Source of the DNA: Bog-159 sp049511415
GTDB taxonomy: Bacteria; Acidobacteriota; Terriglobia; Bryobacterales; Bryobacteraceae
Assembly (NCBI GenBank): GCA_049511415.1
Contig: JBEKYC010000065.1
Span: 1-40,291 of the forward strand
Reading direction: 5' to 3'
Length of the DNA: 40,291 nucleotides
Part shown: in pieces, positions 31,341 through 39,217 of the stretch
Layout of the letters: the number at the start of each line of letters is the position of its first letter
How positions within the stretch are numbered: position 1 is the stretch's first letter
Made by a program: the position numbers and the translations under genes
The notes under the pieces: generated by a model
Seen by the model: the letters and a program-made list of their open reading frames with translations, nothing else
What the model was told of the DNA's origin: nothing
Database searches by the model: none

Positions 31341-32477
31341 TTGTCGCTGCCGAATGTGAGGCTCGTCGAGGCCTCAAAGTGACGGTGATTCCGGTATTCC
31401 ACGGTCGTCCGGCGGATGCTGCCATCTGCCCGGCGAGAGACAAACTCGGCCGAAACGGGGACCAGGTACGAGGCCTCCCCGATTTTCACGTAGTCCCACG
31501 ACTCCACTACCAAACGTCGATCTAGAAAAAACTCCTCGCCAAAAGCCGCCGGCTTCTTCTTCGTATCGGATGACGTTCCCGCGCGTGGCATCGACCAAAA
31601 TTCGCCCGGTCCTGGCAGGATTGTATCGGCCTACGCGTGGATTTGGGGTCTCGCGGAGGGGATAGGCTGGGAAACATCCTCCCGGCGGAGAGCTGAAACG
31701 GTACACCAGCAATTGCTGCCCCGCGGTTTCCTCGCTCCCTGAGAAATCGATACGGGTCGAACAGGTCTTATCAAACACCGGCTTCAGTTCGCGTCCGAAG
31801 GCCTCCCAATGCATCCCGTCCAGGTCGTTGAAAGTGTAGTCCCAGGGTTTGCCGTTCCGCCGGATGTGTTGACGTGTTAGGCGAGCGTTCTTAACCGAAA
31901 TCTCGGACTCAATGGTGTCTTCGAGCCGCCACTGTTTCGCCGTGAGGTCGCTGGAGTATCGCTTGGCCACTTCGTCCGCCACAAAGTTCGGCAGCTTGGA
32001 GACATACTCCAGATTCACCTGGCGCACGCGTTCTAATTCGCCTGGAGCCCCTGTCCGGCCGCCGGCGCTAATCGGCTCAAGCTGCTTCAGGAGGTTTTCT
32101 CCGTGTTGCCACGATAAGGTGGCAACCACCACGGCTAGTTCCTCCGTCGACGCAGGTCGCAGGAAACGGAGGTCCTCCAACTCCATGTGTTGGTGAAGCT
32201 CTGCAACGGGATCGTATACCGTCCGGATCGGCTTGCAGGCGATCTGCACCTGGTCACCGATGTTGAAGCGCGCGGCGATGGCGCTCGCGGACAGATCGAC
32301 CGCCCTGGGCAAAACGGCATCCAGCAGCCGTCCATCGGCAAGCCGAATTGAGATCGATCGGTGCCTCAGCCGTTCGAGGCTCCCGAGGAAGACAGGGTTT
32401 CCAGCGAAGGCGGGGCCACACTGCAAAAGAACGACCAGAAGAGCGGCAATCGGGCTGCGTCCGAGGTATGTGGACAT
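31337..32477 (-). pseudogene. Secreted protein gene of unknown function, frameshifted near 31550
   Basis: ATG 32477 starts MSTYLGRSPIAALLVVLLQC with a signal peptide ending near AFAGNP. The frame continues through FVADEVAKRYSSDLTAKQWR and NPARTGRILVDATRGNVIRY to EEEAGGFW. From about 31550 the plausible continuation, FGEEFFLDRRLVVESWDYVK, IGEASYLVPVSAEFVSRRAD, TTVEYRNHRHFEASTSLTFG, lies in the next frame and ends at 31337. VEYRNHRHFEASTS appears to be a conserved end of an acidobacterial secreted family (recalled, not searched). Without the shift the product would be about 380 residues. The alternative frame runs on to 31374 with a nonsense tail. Confidence 0.6.
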
Positions 32478-32597
32478 GGCGACACCGTGGCAATTTCGTC
32501 GCCATAAATGCGCGGCTATAAACAAGCGGCTTTGGAGTACGAGGTAGTGATGTCCTGTCACAGCGTCCGATCTTGGTCACAGTCGAAGGAACTGGCT

Positions 32598-34043
32598 CTA
32601 CCGGTAAGCCAGAAACACCGCAATGCGGTCCCATCGATCCCCGCCCCACACTCCTGGCCCGATGTGGTAGCCCCTCTGTCGCAGCAGGTCTTCCGGACTC
32701 TGGCTGAGTTTCCAATTCTTGTGGTTATACCCGACCCACACGCGATTCGCGGTGATTTCCTCCACACCCGTCACATTCACCAGATTCCAATGTAGGTGGT
32801 AGTGCGACTCCAGGAAGTAAGTCATGGGGAAGGCGAGGTACGGGTCCAGGAAATCGATGGTGACCGGGCCTGGCGCGCGGCTATTCAGCTCGACTAACTG
32901 GCCGGCGAGAACATCCATGTTATTGCGCAGCTCGGGGTAGAGAGTCACGCGGTAGATACCGAAGGCGCCCCAGGATGCGGCGATCAACAGCACCGCGAGG
33001 CGCAGCCATTTCGGACGCAAAGCCGTCAGGCCCAGCGCCAGTAGCGCAATGAAGGGGACGGCGGAAACGATCAGGTGGCGGTTGCCCCATATGGAGTTAC
33101 GCATCATGTTGCTAAGCACGTAAGTCAAGTACGGAGGCAGAAAGGCCAGCAGCGCCGCGAACCAGAGCAGCGATTTTTGGTCCGGCGGGGCAGCGCGGAA
33201 AACGCGCCAGAGTCCCGCCACCATGAAGCCCAATAGAAGAAACACCATCGCGGAGGCCACTGGCACGGGCCACACCGTGCCGATGCAGCCCACGTAATAC
33301 CACCAGACGTCCCCGATTTTGGGGTGGCGGATCCAGCCGAGATTTGGCCCCAGGCCTCCCTTGGCGATGGCGGCCTGGGCGGCGGCGTAGGCCCAGGGCG
33401 CAAACAACATCGCGATCCCGGCGCTTCCCAGCAGGAAGTATTTGAATTTGCGCCGGTCGAACAGCAGCAGGTGCAGGCCCTCGATGCCGATCACCATCCA
33501 GGCGAAGTATTGCGTGTAGACCAGCAGCAGGTTCACCGCCAGCAAGGCCAGTAGCGTTCCGCTGCGGCCGCGGCTCAGGAAGTAGTTAAACAGCGCCACG
33601 GAGATCACGCTCAGCAGGAAGAAGAGGGCGTACATGCGCACGTAGCGGGCGTGGAACACCTGGGAATCATTAACCAGTAGCAGGGCGAAGGCGATGAGGC
33701 GCGCCAGCGGGCCGAGTTGAAGCTGCCGGAAAACGATCCAGGCCGGGACCAGGGCCGCCGTCGACAGCAGGAAAGGCAGCAGGCGCAGCCAGAGGAGCGA
33801 TTCCCCGCCGATCCGCACCCATAGCCATAGCAACAGATAGAAAAACGGTGGGTGGACCACGTCGGCCCGTACCGATAGCAGCAAGTGGGGAATCGTGTAG
33901 CGGGCGCAGAGCAGGCTGAAGATTTCGTCGGAGTCCAGGCAGAAGGTGGTGAGGTTGTAGAGCCGGACGGCCACGAAGCCGGCCAGCAAAAAACATAGGA
34001 TGGGATTTTCCAGCCGTCGCCAGCGCGCGGCCGGCGATTTCAT
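32598..34043 (-). CDS. Polytopic membrane glycosyltransferase (GT39/ArnT-like)
   Basis: A 481-residue integral membrane protein with about 10-12 predicted helices. The first periplasmic loop carries NLTTFCLDSDEIFSLLCARY with the acidic DSDE pair, and ADVVHPPFFYLLLWLWVRIG follows, as in PMT/ArnT-type transferases that use polyprenyl-phosphate sugars. RYVRMYALFFLLSVISVALF and NSIWGNRHLIVSAVPFIALL are further helical parts. The C-terminus is a periplasmic domain. Sugar and acceptor are unknown. ATG 34043 overlaps the stop of the DUF1624 gene (ATGA), so the two form an operon, perhaps for envelope glycan synthesis or decoration. Confidence 0.82.
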   Translation of the reverse strand: MKSPAARWRRLENPILCFLLAGFVAVRLYNLTTFCLDSDEIFSLLCARYTIPHLLLSVRADVVHPPFFYLLLWLWVRIGGESLLWLRLLPFLLSTAALVPAWIVFRQLQLGPLARLIAFALLLVNDSQVFHARYVRMYALFFLLSVISVALFNYFLSRGRSGTLLALLAVNLLLVYTQYFAWMVIGIEGLHLLLFDRRKFKYFLLGSAGIAMLFAPWAYAAAQAAIAKGGLGPNLGWIRHPKIGDVWWYYVGCIGTVWPVPVASAMVFLLLGFMVAGLWRVFRAAPPDQKSLLWFAALLAFLPPYLTYVLSNMMRNSIWGNRHLIVSAVPFIALLALGLTALRPKWLRLAVLLIAASWGAFGIYRVTLYPELRNNMDVLAGQLVELNSRAPGPVTIDFLDPYLAFPMTYFLESHYHLHWNLVNVTGVEEITANRVWVGYNHKNWKLSQSPEDLLRQRGYHIGPGVWGGDRWDRIAVFLAYR

Positions 34044-35101
34044 GCCGTCCCCTTAGCAATTGCCGGCGCGGGTCTTAGATGCAGCTTTTGTCTCACGCGC
34101 GCGGGAAGATTCAATGTTGCCAGCCAATACATGAGTGCGATTAATACCAGGCTGGCGGCGGCGCATTGCCCGATGGTCAGGTGTTCTTTGGCGAACCAGA
34201 ACCAGCGGCCGTAGACCAGCTCCACGTGCACCCAATATATCAACAGGGAGTTGATGCCAAGGCGCCGCATGAAGCCCAGCCGGTCGGGTTGCTGAGCCGC
34301 GGTCCACACGAAGCCGGCCGCTGCCAGCGCCAGAACGATGCCGAGGCGGATATAAATAAGACCGGGGCTGTTCAGCCAGAAATCGGAATCGGGATAGAGC
34401 GAGAACGGCAGGTTGGAGAAGTAGTGCGCGGTAACCACCAAAGCCAGGCCGAAGACGGCGGACCATTGCATGATGCGGTCGCGGGCGGCGGGGGCCAGAC
34501 GAAGCAGCGCGCCGAAACCGGCGCCGAAGGCGATATAGGCGGCATCGGGAAAAAAACTGAAGAATGCCTTGTTGGGCACGATGTAGTTACGGACCAGCCA
34601 GGGTACCCCGGACCAATCCAGCATGGAAACCACCGGCGCGAGCGCGGCGATCGCCAGACCCGCCGCCGCGCACCAGGTGACGCGGCGGGCCGGTGAAAGC
34701 AGCGCGATAGGGGAAAGCACGGCCACCCCGAACGCCATGCAGTTTAATATGTCCACGCGGACGATCTCGGTCCAGGGATTCCCCCACGCGAAAATCCACA
34801 ATTGCAGGCGAAAAGCAAAGGCGATCACGGCCAGAAAGGCGGCACGGGAGAGGGCTGACCTGAAGCGGGCGGCCGGCGGCAGGCCCTGACGGTCGGCGCG
34901 ATCGAGGCGGAAGCCCAGCGTCACCCCGACAAGAAAGAGAAAGATGGGGGCCGGCATTCCCCCGATGAATTGTGACAGAACGTAAACCGGGTGGTTGTGG
35001 AGATCGGCGCGTGCGAAGGAATTGAAGAGGTGGCCCTGGAGCATGATCACGACGCCCAGACCCCTGAGCCAGTCCAGCGCGAGCACCCGGTCGGAGTACA
35101 T
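34040..35101 (-). CDS. DUF1624/HGSNAT-like membrane acyltransferase-type protein
   Basis: A membrane protein of about 353 residues. MYSDRVLALDWLRGLGVVIM, LQGHLFNSF matches the start of DUF1624/heparan-alpha-glucosaminide N-acetyltransferase-like proteins, which use acetyl-CoA across the membrane. About ten hydrophobic helices follow (IFLFLVGVTLGFRLDR; FMRRLGINSLLIYWVHVELV). ATG 35101 is preferred over GTG 35164, which would add a non-homologous N-terminus with clustered Cys. Coupling to the glycosyltransferase suggests acetylation of a glycan, but the substrate is unknown. Confidence 0.78.
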   Translation of the reverse strand: MYSDRVLALDWLRGLGVVIMLQGHLFNSFARADLHNHPVYVLSQFIGGMPAPIFLFLVGVTLGFRLDRADRQGLPPAARFRSALSRAAFLAVIAFAFRLQLWIFAWGNPWTEIVRVDILNCMAFGVAVLSPIALLSPARRVTWCAAAGLAIAALAPVVSMLDWSGVPWLVRNYIVPNKAFFSFFPDAAYIAFGAGFGALLRLAPAARDRIMQWSAVFGLALVVTAHYFSNLPFSLYPDSDFWLNSPGLIYIRLGIVLALAAAGFVWTAAQQPDRLGFMRRLGINSLLIYWVHVELVYGRWFWFAKEHLTIGQCAAASLVLIALMYWLATLNLPARVRQKLHLRPAPAIAKGTA

Positions 35102-35315
35102 TCCACAGCAATCGTCGCACCCGGCGGCACCGTTTTCAACCCGGTGAGGATTTTTGAACGGCACGAAGGCGCTCGGAAGGCAGGACAGGCGACGAACTAT
35201 CTAGTCTAGAATCAGCTACTTAGTTGTACATTTCGATTACATCCGCAGTCTATTGCAGCCCGCCGCCATAGAGCGCATGCTCAGAAGCGAGCTTGAGGAT
35301 TGGAGATCGTTAACC

Positions 35316-35414
35316 ATGCATAACAAACATTCTTTTGGAACGAGCGTTCGGCTACGGGTGCGTTGGGCTTTGCGAATGGCGGCCGCGCGTCGGCACCGGC
35401 AGTACCGTGGCTAA
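35316..35414 (+). CDS. Small very basic ORF (32 aa) upstream of winged-helix regulator
   Basis: ATG CAT AAC ... TAA encodes MHNKHSFGTSVRLRVRWALR then MAAARRHRQYRG, with nine Arg. A GGAG lies about 11 nt upstream. It ends 17 nt before the winged-helix gene, so it may be a translated leader. No homologue recognised; it could be chance. Confidence 0.3.
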   Translation: MHNKHSFGTSVRLRVRWALRMAAARRHRQYRG

Positions 35415-35431
35415 GGGAATAGGGGGGAACC

Positions 35432-35797
35432 ATGGAAGTCGTGCAGATAGAAGCCAATCGTACGGAGCGATATCGGGATGCGCGTATCGAGGTGGATTTT
35501 CACAGCCAGATGGTGTGGCTCGACCGGATGCCGGTGCGGCTCACGCGTCTGGAGTTTGAACTGTTGTCCAAGCTGGTCATCAGCGCCGGCGACATTGTAC
35601 CGCGCAACACATTGATGCTGGATGTTTGGGGGTACGGTCCGGAAGTGCATTCGCGCACCATGGATGTGCATCTTCGGCGCCTGCGGGTGAAGATGGGATC
35701 GTACGGGCGGCAGCACATCGAGACGGTGTTCGGGCTGGGTTACCGGCTGCAGCCTTGTCTGGTGGAAGCGCCCATGGTGCAGGCGGTTAGCGCGTAA
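35432..35797 (+). CDS. Stand-alone OmpR-type winged-helix DNA-binding protein
   Basis: A 121-residue protein consisting almost only of the OmpR/PhoB effector domain: MVWLDRMPVRLTRLEFELLS, KLVISAGDIVPRNTLMLDVW, GYGPEV, then the recognition helix and wing RTMDVHLRRLRVKMGSYGRQ, IETVFGLGYRL. There is no receiver domain, so it cannot be controlled by phosphorylation in the usual way. AGGGGGG four to six nt upstream supports the start. It is divergent from the DUF1624/glycosyltransferase operon and is a candidate regulator of it. Confidence 0.85.
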   Translation: MEVVQIEANRTERYRDARIEVDFHSQMVWLDRMPVRLTRLEFELLSKLVISAGDIVPRNTLMLDVWGYGPEVHSRTMDVHLRRLRVKMGSYGRQHIETVFGLGYRLQPCLVEAPMVQAVSA

Positions 35798-35854
35798 AGT
35801 TTGAACCTTGGCGGCGGCTGTGCTACCTTTTTGAAGACAGCACAGGAGGAGAGC

Positions 35855-36727
35855 ATGCTCAACCGCCGGGAATTCTTTCTGCGCAGCGCGGCCACCGCTG
35901 GCGCGGCTGCGTTCGCCAATTTTCCCTACCATTTGTACGCTGGCGCCACGCAGAAGCTGGCGTCGGATCGCGTGAAGCTTGGCCCCATGAAAGTCGAAGT
36001 CAGCCGGCTGGCGCAGGGCAGCGGCACCGACGGCGCCGGCGGCAGTTCCAATCAGACGCGCAAGCTGGGGATGCGCGGACTGGCGGACCTGTTCGATGCG
36101 GCCTACGACAACGGGGTCACGCTGTGGGATTCGGCAGATCAATACGGTACGCATCCGCATGTAAAGGAAGCGTTGAAGCGCGTGCCACGCGAAAAAGTGG
36201 CTATTCTCACCAAGACGCACGCCTCCACCGAAAAGGAAATGCGCGACGATCTGGACCGTTTCCGCCGCGAACTGGGCACCGACTATATCGACATCCTGCT
36301 GCTGCACTGCATGATGGATGGCGATTGGCCGGAGCGCAAAAAAGGCGCCATGGCGGTCATTTCCGAAGCGCAGGAAAAGGGCATCGTGCGCACACACGGG
36401 ACATCCTGCCACACGCTGGAAGCATTGAAGGCGGCGGCTGCGAGTCCTTGGGTGCAGGTGGATCTGGCCCGCATCAATCCGGCGAAGGTGATCATGGATG
36501 CCGATGTGCAGACCGTGGTTGGGGTTCTCCGTCAGATGAAGGCGTCGGGCAAGGGCATCATCGGTATGAAGATCCTGGGCGCGGGCGCGCTGCGCAAGAA
36601 AGCGGACGAGAGCTTGCAGTTTGCGCTGTCGCTCGATTGCGTGGATTGCTTCACGATCGGCGCGGAAAGCCGCGAAGAGATGGTGGATTTGACGCGCAAG
36701 ATTCCGGCAGCCAGCGTAAGAGGGTAG
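35855..36727 (+). CDS. Tat-exported aldo/keto reductase
   Basis: A 290-residue NAD(P)H-linked oxidoreductase of the AKR fold. AGGAGGAGAGC precedes ATG 35855, which is favoured over 35801. LNRREFFLRSAATAGAAAFA is a Tat signal (RR-x-F-F). The barrel has RLAQGSGTDGAGGSSNQTRK, catalytic Asp and Tyr in LWDSADQYGTH, Lys in ILTKTHAST and His in LLLHCMMDGDW. The tetrad is complete. The pattern of a secreted AKR with a twin-Arg leader is frequent in acidobacterial and planctomycete genomes. Substrate unknown. A strong hairpin follows the stop. Confidence 0.88.
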   Translation: MLNRREFFLRSAATAGAAAFANFPYHLYAGATQKLASDRVKLGPMKVEVSRLAQGSGTDGAGGSSNQTRKLGMRGLADLFDAAYDNGVTLWDSADQYGTHPHVKEALKRVPREKVAILTKTHASTEKEMRDDLDRFRRELGTDYIDILLLHCMMDGDWPERKKGAMAVISEAQEKGIVRTHGTSCHTLEALKAAAASPWVQVDLARINPAKVIMDADVQTVVGVLRQMKASGKGIIGMKILGAGALRKKADESLQFALSLDCVDCFTIGAESREEMVDLTRKIPAASVRG

Positions 36728-36733
36728 TCATGA

Positions 36734-36761
36734 GGCAGACCACCAGAAACGATGGTCTGCC
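36734..36761. terminator. Bidirectional hairpin between aldo/keto reductase and atpE
   Basis: GGCAGACCA (36734-36742) pairs perfectly with TGGTCTGCC (36753-36761) across a 10-nt loop. It lies between convergent genes. No long T-run follows on either strand, so it may be a weak or Rho-assisted terminator. Confidence 0.55.
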
Positions 36762-36775
36762 CCACGTGCATTCTT

Positions 36776-37078
36776 TCAGACGCGAAATACGATGATCAGG
36801 GTGTAGAGCGCCAGCGATTCGATCAGCACCAGGCTTAACAGCAGGGCGAAACGGATCGCGGCGGCGGCTCCCGGATTGCGTCCCATGCCCTCGCAGGCGG
36901 CGGCTGCGGCTTTGGCTTGCGCCAGGCCGCATAGGCCGGATGCGATGGCCATGGCGAAGGCGGCGATAGCCACCCAGTTAATGGCAGGGGCGGCGGCGGT
37001 GCCGGTCGGGCCTTGCGCCAGCATCGGGCAGGCGAGGGCGGCCAGAACCGCAACTAACAGTAACAAGCGTGTCTTCAT
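36776..37078 (-). CDS. atpE: F0F1 ATP synthase subunit c with N-terminal signal-like extension
   Basis: A 100-residue proteolipid of the rotor ring. Residues 1-22 (MKTRLLLLVAVLAALACPML) look like a cleavable signal peptide, unusual for most c subunits but known in some bacteria. Helix 1 and 2 are WVAIAAFAMAIASGLCGLAQ and IRFALLLSLVLIESLALYTL, joined by the polar loop GMGRNP. The ion-carrying acid is E87. Aligned by the R67 loop, Q54, E87, S88 and Y92 match the Na+-binding positions Q32, E65, S66 and Y70 of Ilyobacter c, whereas P28 is Cys and T67 is Leu. AAGGAGC lies close to the ATG. Last gene of the F0 operon. Confidence 0.95.
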   Translation of the reverse strand: MKTRLLLLVAVLAALACPMLAQGPTGTAAAPAINWVAIAAFAMAIASGLCGLAQAKAAAAACEGMGRNPGAAAAIRFALLLSLVLIESLALYTLIIVFRV

Positions 37079-37176
37079 TGAACTTGCTCCTTCAAATTAA
37101 GATCGCCCCCAGGAGGTGGTTCCCGTCATCCTCGTACAGCCGGTCTCACACTGAAGGGGCGGCATAAAGCCGTGGA

Positions 37177-37911
37177 TTAATGTTCGTGCGATACTGCTCC
37201 GCCCACGTACATCATGGAGAGCAGCACAAAGATATAAGCCTGTAATAAAGAGACGAAGACGTGTAGCCCCATGAAGATGGCAGGCGCCACCAGATAAGTC
37301 AGGCCGAGAAAGACCAGGGTCACCTGCTCGCCGGCAAACATGTTGGCGTAAAGACGGACGCTGAGGGACAACGGCCGGGCCAGGTGGCTGACGATTTCAA
37401 TGGGCAGCATGAGCGGAGCGAGCCACCACACCGGGCCGGCAAAGTGCGCCGCGTATTTCAAGGGGCCCTGCTCGCGCACGCCCTTCAGGTTGTAGTAGCA
37501 GAACGTCGCGATGGCACAGCCGGCAGTTACCGACGGAGCCATGGTAGGCGACTCGAAGCCCGGAATGATGCCGATCAGGTTCGAGATCAGAATGAATATG
37601 AAGAGCGTGCCGAAGTAAGGCAGATACTTTTCACCGCCGTGGCCGATCACGTCATTCGATTGTCCGCTGACGAATTCATAGATGACTTCGAAGATCTGCT
37701 GCAGCTTGCCCGGACGGTCCACCGAAAGCCGCGGCCGCAGCATGGCGAACAGCACGACGATCAGCAGCATGACCAGCAGCTCCATCACCATGAAGTTGGC
37801 CCACGGGCGGGGCTCGGCGGGCAGATGCAGAAGGCTGAGAATGAAATTGCCCAATGCGGGCAGGTGGTCGTTGAACAGTTTGGCGAGCCAGATTTCCCTA
37901 TGTTCGTGCAT
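37177..37911 (-). CDS. atpB: F0F1 ATP synthase subunit a
   Basis: A 244-residue stator membrane subunit forming the ion half-channels next to the c ring. Family motifs include VIYEFVSGQSNDVIG, GTLFIFILISNLIGIIPGFE and the essential helix HLARPLSLSVRLYANMFAGE, with the key Arg at R186. MHEHREIWLAKLFNDHLPAL forms the N-terminus; the C-terminus SMMYVGGAVSHEH is short but complete. The start overlaps the upstream atpI gene by 14 bp. The 98-bp gap before atpE contains no other gene. Confidence 0.95.
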   Translation of the reverse strand: MHEHREIWLAKLFNDHLPALGNFILSLLHLPAEPRPWANFMVMELLVMLLIVVLFAMLRPRLSVDRPGKLQQIFEVIYEFVSGQSNDVIGHGGEKYLPYFGTLFIFILISNLIGIIPGFESPTMAPSVTAGCAIATFCYYNLKGVREQGPLKYAAHFAGPVWWLAPLMLPIEIVSHLARPLSLSVRLYANMFAGEQVTLVFLGLTYLVAPAIFMGLHVFVSLLQAYIFVLLSMMYVGGAVSHEH

Positions 37912-38284
37912 AGATCAGTTCAAAGATGATTTCCAGAATTACGGCGGCTACCGGCACGAACAAGCCGGCGAGCGCGGCCGGAAGGCTCAAAGAAGTAAAA
38001 TTCACTATAACATAAGCGCCCGCCGCCAACACCAGGTAGCGCAGGCCCATAATGATTGCGAATTTCGGACTGAGACGCACGCGAGGCGCCGGCCCCAGGC
38101 CCTCCACCAGGCGCTTCAGCCAGCGGAAATTCAGATAAGATGCGGCGCCGCCCAACAGGTAGGCCAGGCCCCATTTCCAGCCCCGCCAGAACACGCAAAA
38201 GAGCATGCCGCCGGCCCCCAACGCCAAGGTGATCCAGTGGATACGGCGGAGGGCCGCGTCATAATGCAATTGCTCAGGATCCAT
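37898..38284 (-). CDS. atpI: ATP synthase I-like membrane protein
   Basis: A 128-residue membrane protein with about four helices (WITLALGAGGMLFCVFW; WGLAYLLGGAASYLNFRWLK; YLVLAAGAYVIVNF; LAGLFVPVAAVILEIIFELI). It matches the ATP-synthase-I group, accessory factors for c-ring assembly or Mg2+ uptake. ATG 38284 is used; a longer frame to 38326 overlaps the upstream gene more. It lies between atpZ and atpB and overlaps both (11 and 14 bp). Confidence 0.8.
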   Translation of the reverse strand: MDPEQLHYDAALRRIHWITLALGAGGMLFCVFWRGWKWGLAYLLGGAASYLNFRWLKRLVEGLGPAPRVRLSPKFAIIMGLRYLVLAAGAYVIVNFTSLSLPAALAGLFVPVAAVILEIIFELIYART

Positions 38285-38489
38285 CGTCGCGCGTGTCCCG
38301 AAGGAATTGCCGGACGAGTTGCACAAAGCCGGCGGCGGCCCCCAGAATCAGGAAGGGAATGTAGAGGAAGTGCGTGTGCAAAGCGCGGTCCAGCAGGTAG
38401 CCGATGGCGTAACCTACGCACGTGGCGGCCGGCAGCAGGAAGGCCAGGGCGGTATACTCACCGACCTGGACCATGAAATTCTTTTTCAA
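38274..38489 (-). CDS. atpZ: AtpZ-like small membrane protein
   Basis: A 71-residue two-helix protein of the AtpZ/gene-1 group that heads many F0 operons. Helices are ALAFLLPAATCVGYAIGYLL and FLYIPFLILGAAAGFVQLVR, separated by DRALHTH. The TTG start at 38489 follows the fmdB stop with one base between; ATG 38474 (66 residues) is an alternative. There is no strong Shine-Dalgarno, so translation is probably coupled to fmdB. Confidence 0.75.
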   Translation of the reverse strand: MKKNFMVQVGEYTALAFLLPAATCVGYAIGYLLDRALHTHFLYIPFLILGAAAGFVQLVRQFLRDTRDDGS

Positions 38490-38490
38490 C

Positions 38491-38721
38491 TCAATTCATA
38501 TTCATGCCGCACATGCCCGGATTGGAGCATCGTCCGCTGGGACACGCCGGACCGTCGGCCTGTTTGGGCGAGGCGGCGTGCGCGGCAAACGTGGAAAGCT
38601 CCTGACTCAAATGCTTCTCGCCGCATGATGGGCACTCCAGCGAGGAACTATCGGACGAGCGGCGCATCAGCTTTTCAAACTTCGTCCCGCAATCCTGGCA
38701 TTTGTATTCGTAGATCGGCAT
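38491..38721 (-). CDS. FmdB-family zinc ribbon protein
   Basis: A 76-residue putative regulatory protein. MPIYEYKCQDCGTKFEKLMR and CPSCGEKHLS form the zinc ribbon with two CxxC pairs. The Cys-rich tail CPSGRCSNPGMCGMNMN carries three more cysteines, often seen in this family. Role unknown; linked here to the F0 operon, with its stop one base from the atpZ start. The -10-like box TAAGAT lies 9 nt upstream of the ATG and there is no Shine-Dalgarno. Confidence 0.88.
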   Translation of the reverse strand: MPIYEYKCQDCGTKFEKLMRRSSDSSSLECPSCGEKHLSQELSTFAAHAASPKQADGPACPSGRCSNPGMCGMNMN

Positions 38722-38857
38722 GGCTTTATAATCTTATCATGGCGCTTCTGAATAAAACGCGTAAAACGGGATACTGCCGCGCCGCCGCCATCCAGCGAGT
38801 TGCCTCCCCATTTGCCGGCGCGCACACGCGCCCCTTCGCGCTTATGGAGGCAATCGG

Positions 38858-39130
38858 ATGACCGAGCACGAAAAGATGGAGTTCTGGAATTCCCCCGGCT
38901 TTACGATGGCATCCTGGCTCTGAAAGAAGACATCCTGGCCATGAGGGAAGAGAACCTGGCAATTGAGAGATTCCATTCGGGACTTGCGTGAAGTGGCCGA
39001 AGCCCATCTGCGTGTCGTCGAGAGCCACCAGTTCGTAGGCGTATCGCACGAGAAGCGTTTTGATCGGCTGGATGTAGTGGTGGAATGGCTTGCGCAGAAA
39101 GAACGGGCGCGCGAGGAGCATCCGGAATAA
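38858..39130 (+). pseudogene. Broken gene for a small coiled-coil protein
   Basis: ATG 38858 is preceded by GGAGG at 38846-38850 with 7-nt spacing, a real-looking start (MTEHEKMEF), but the frame stops soon. The continuing sequence lies in a second frame (FPRLYDGILALKEDILAMRE, ENLAIER) and then a third (SIRDLREVAEAHLRVVESHQ, KRFDRLDVVVEWLAQKERAR), ending at TAA 39130. The pieces together give a helical coiled-coil protein of about 90 residues, so at least two frameshifts have disrupted it. Confidence 0.55.
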
Positions 39131-39136
39131 GAGGAA

Positions 39137-39160
39137 GGGGCCGGTTGCGAAGCCGGCCCC
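39137..39160. terminator. GC-rich hairpin between coiled-coil relic and galK
   Basis: GGGGCCGG (39137-39144) pairs perfectly with CCGGCCCC (39153-39160). It lies between convergent genes and is strong; a short T-run (GTTTT) appears only about 16 nt later on the plus strand. Likely a bidirectional terminator. Confidence 0.55.
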
Positions 39161-39217
39161 AGCGCACGAGACGACGTTTTGTGGACGGGGATCAGAGCCG
39201 TCCAGGAGGATGTTCCT

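Noticed and set aside
35411..36412. 333-residue frame antisense to the winged-helix and aldo/keto reductase genes
   Set aside because: Complement shadow of two genes with clear family motifs.
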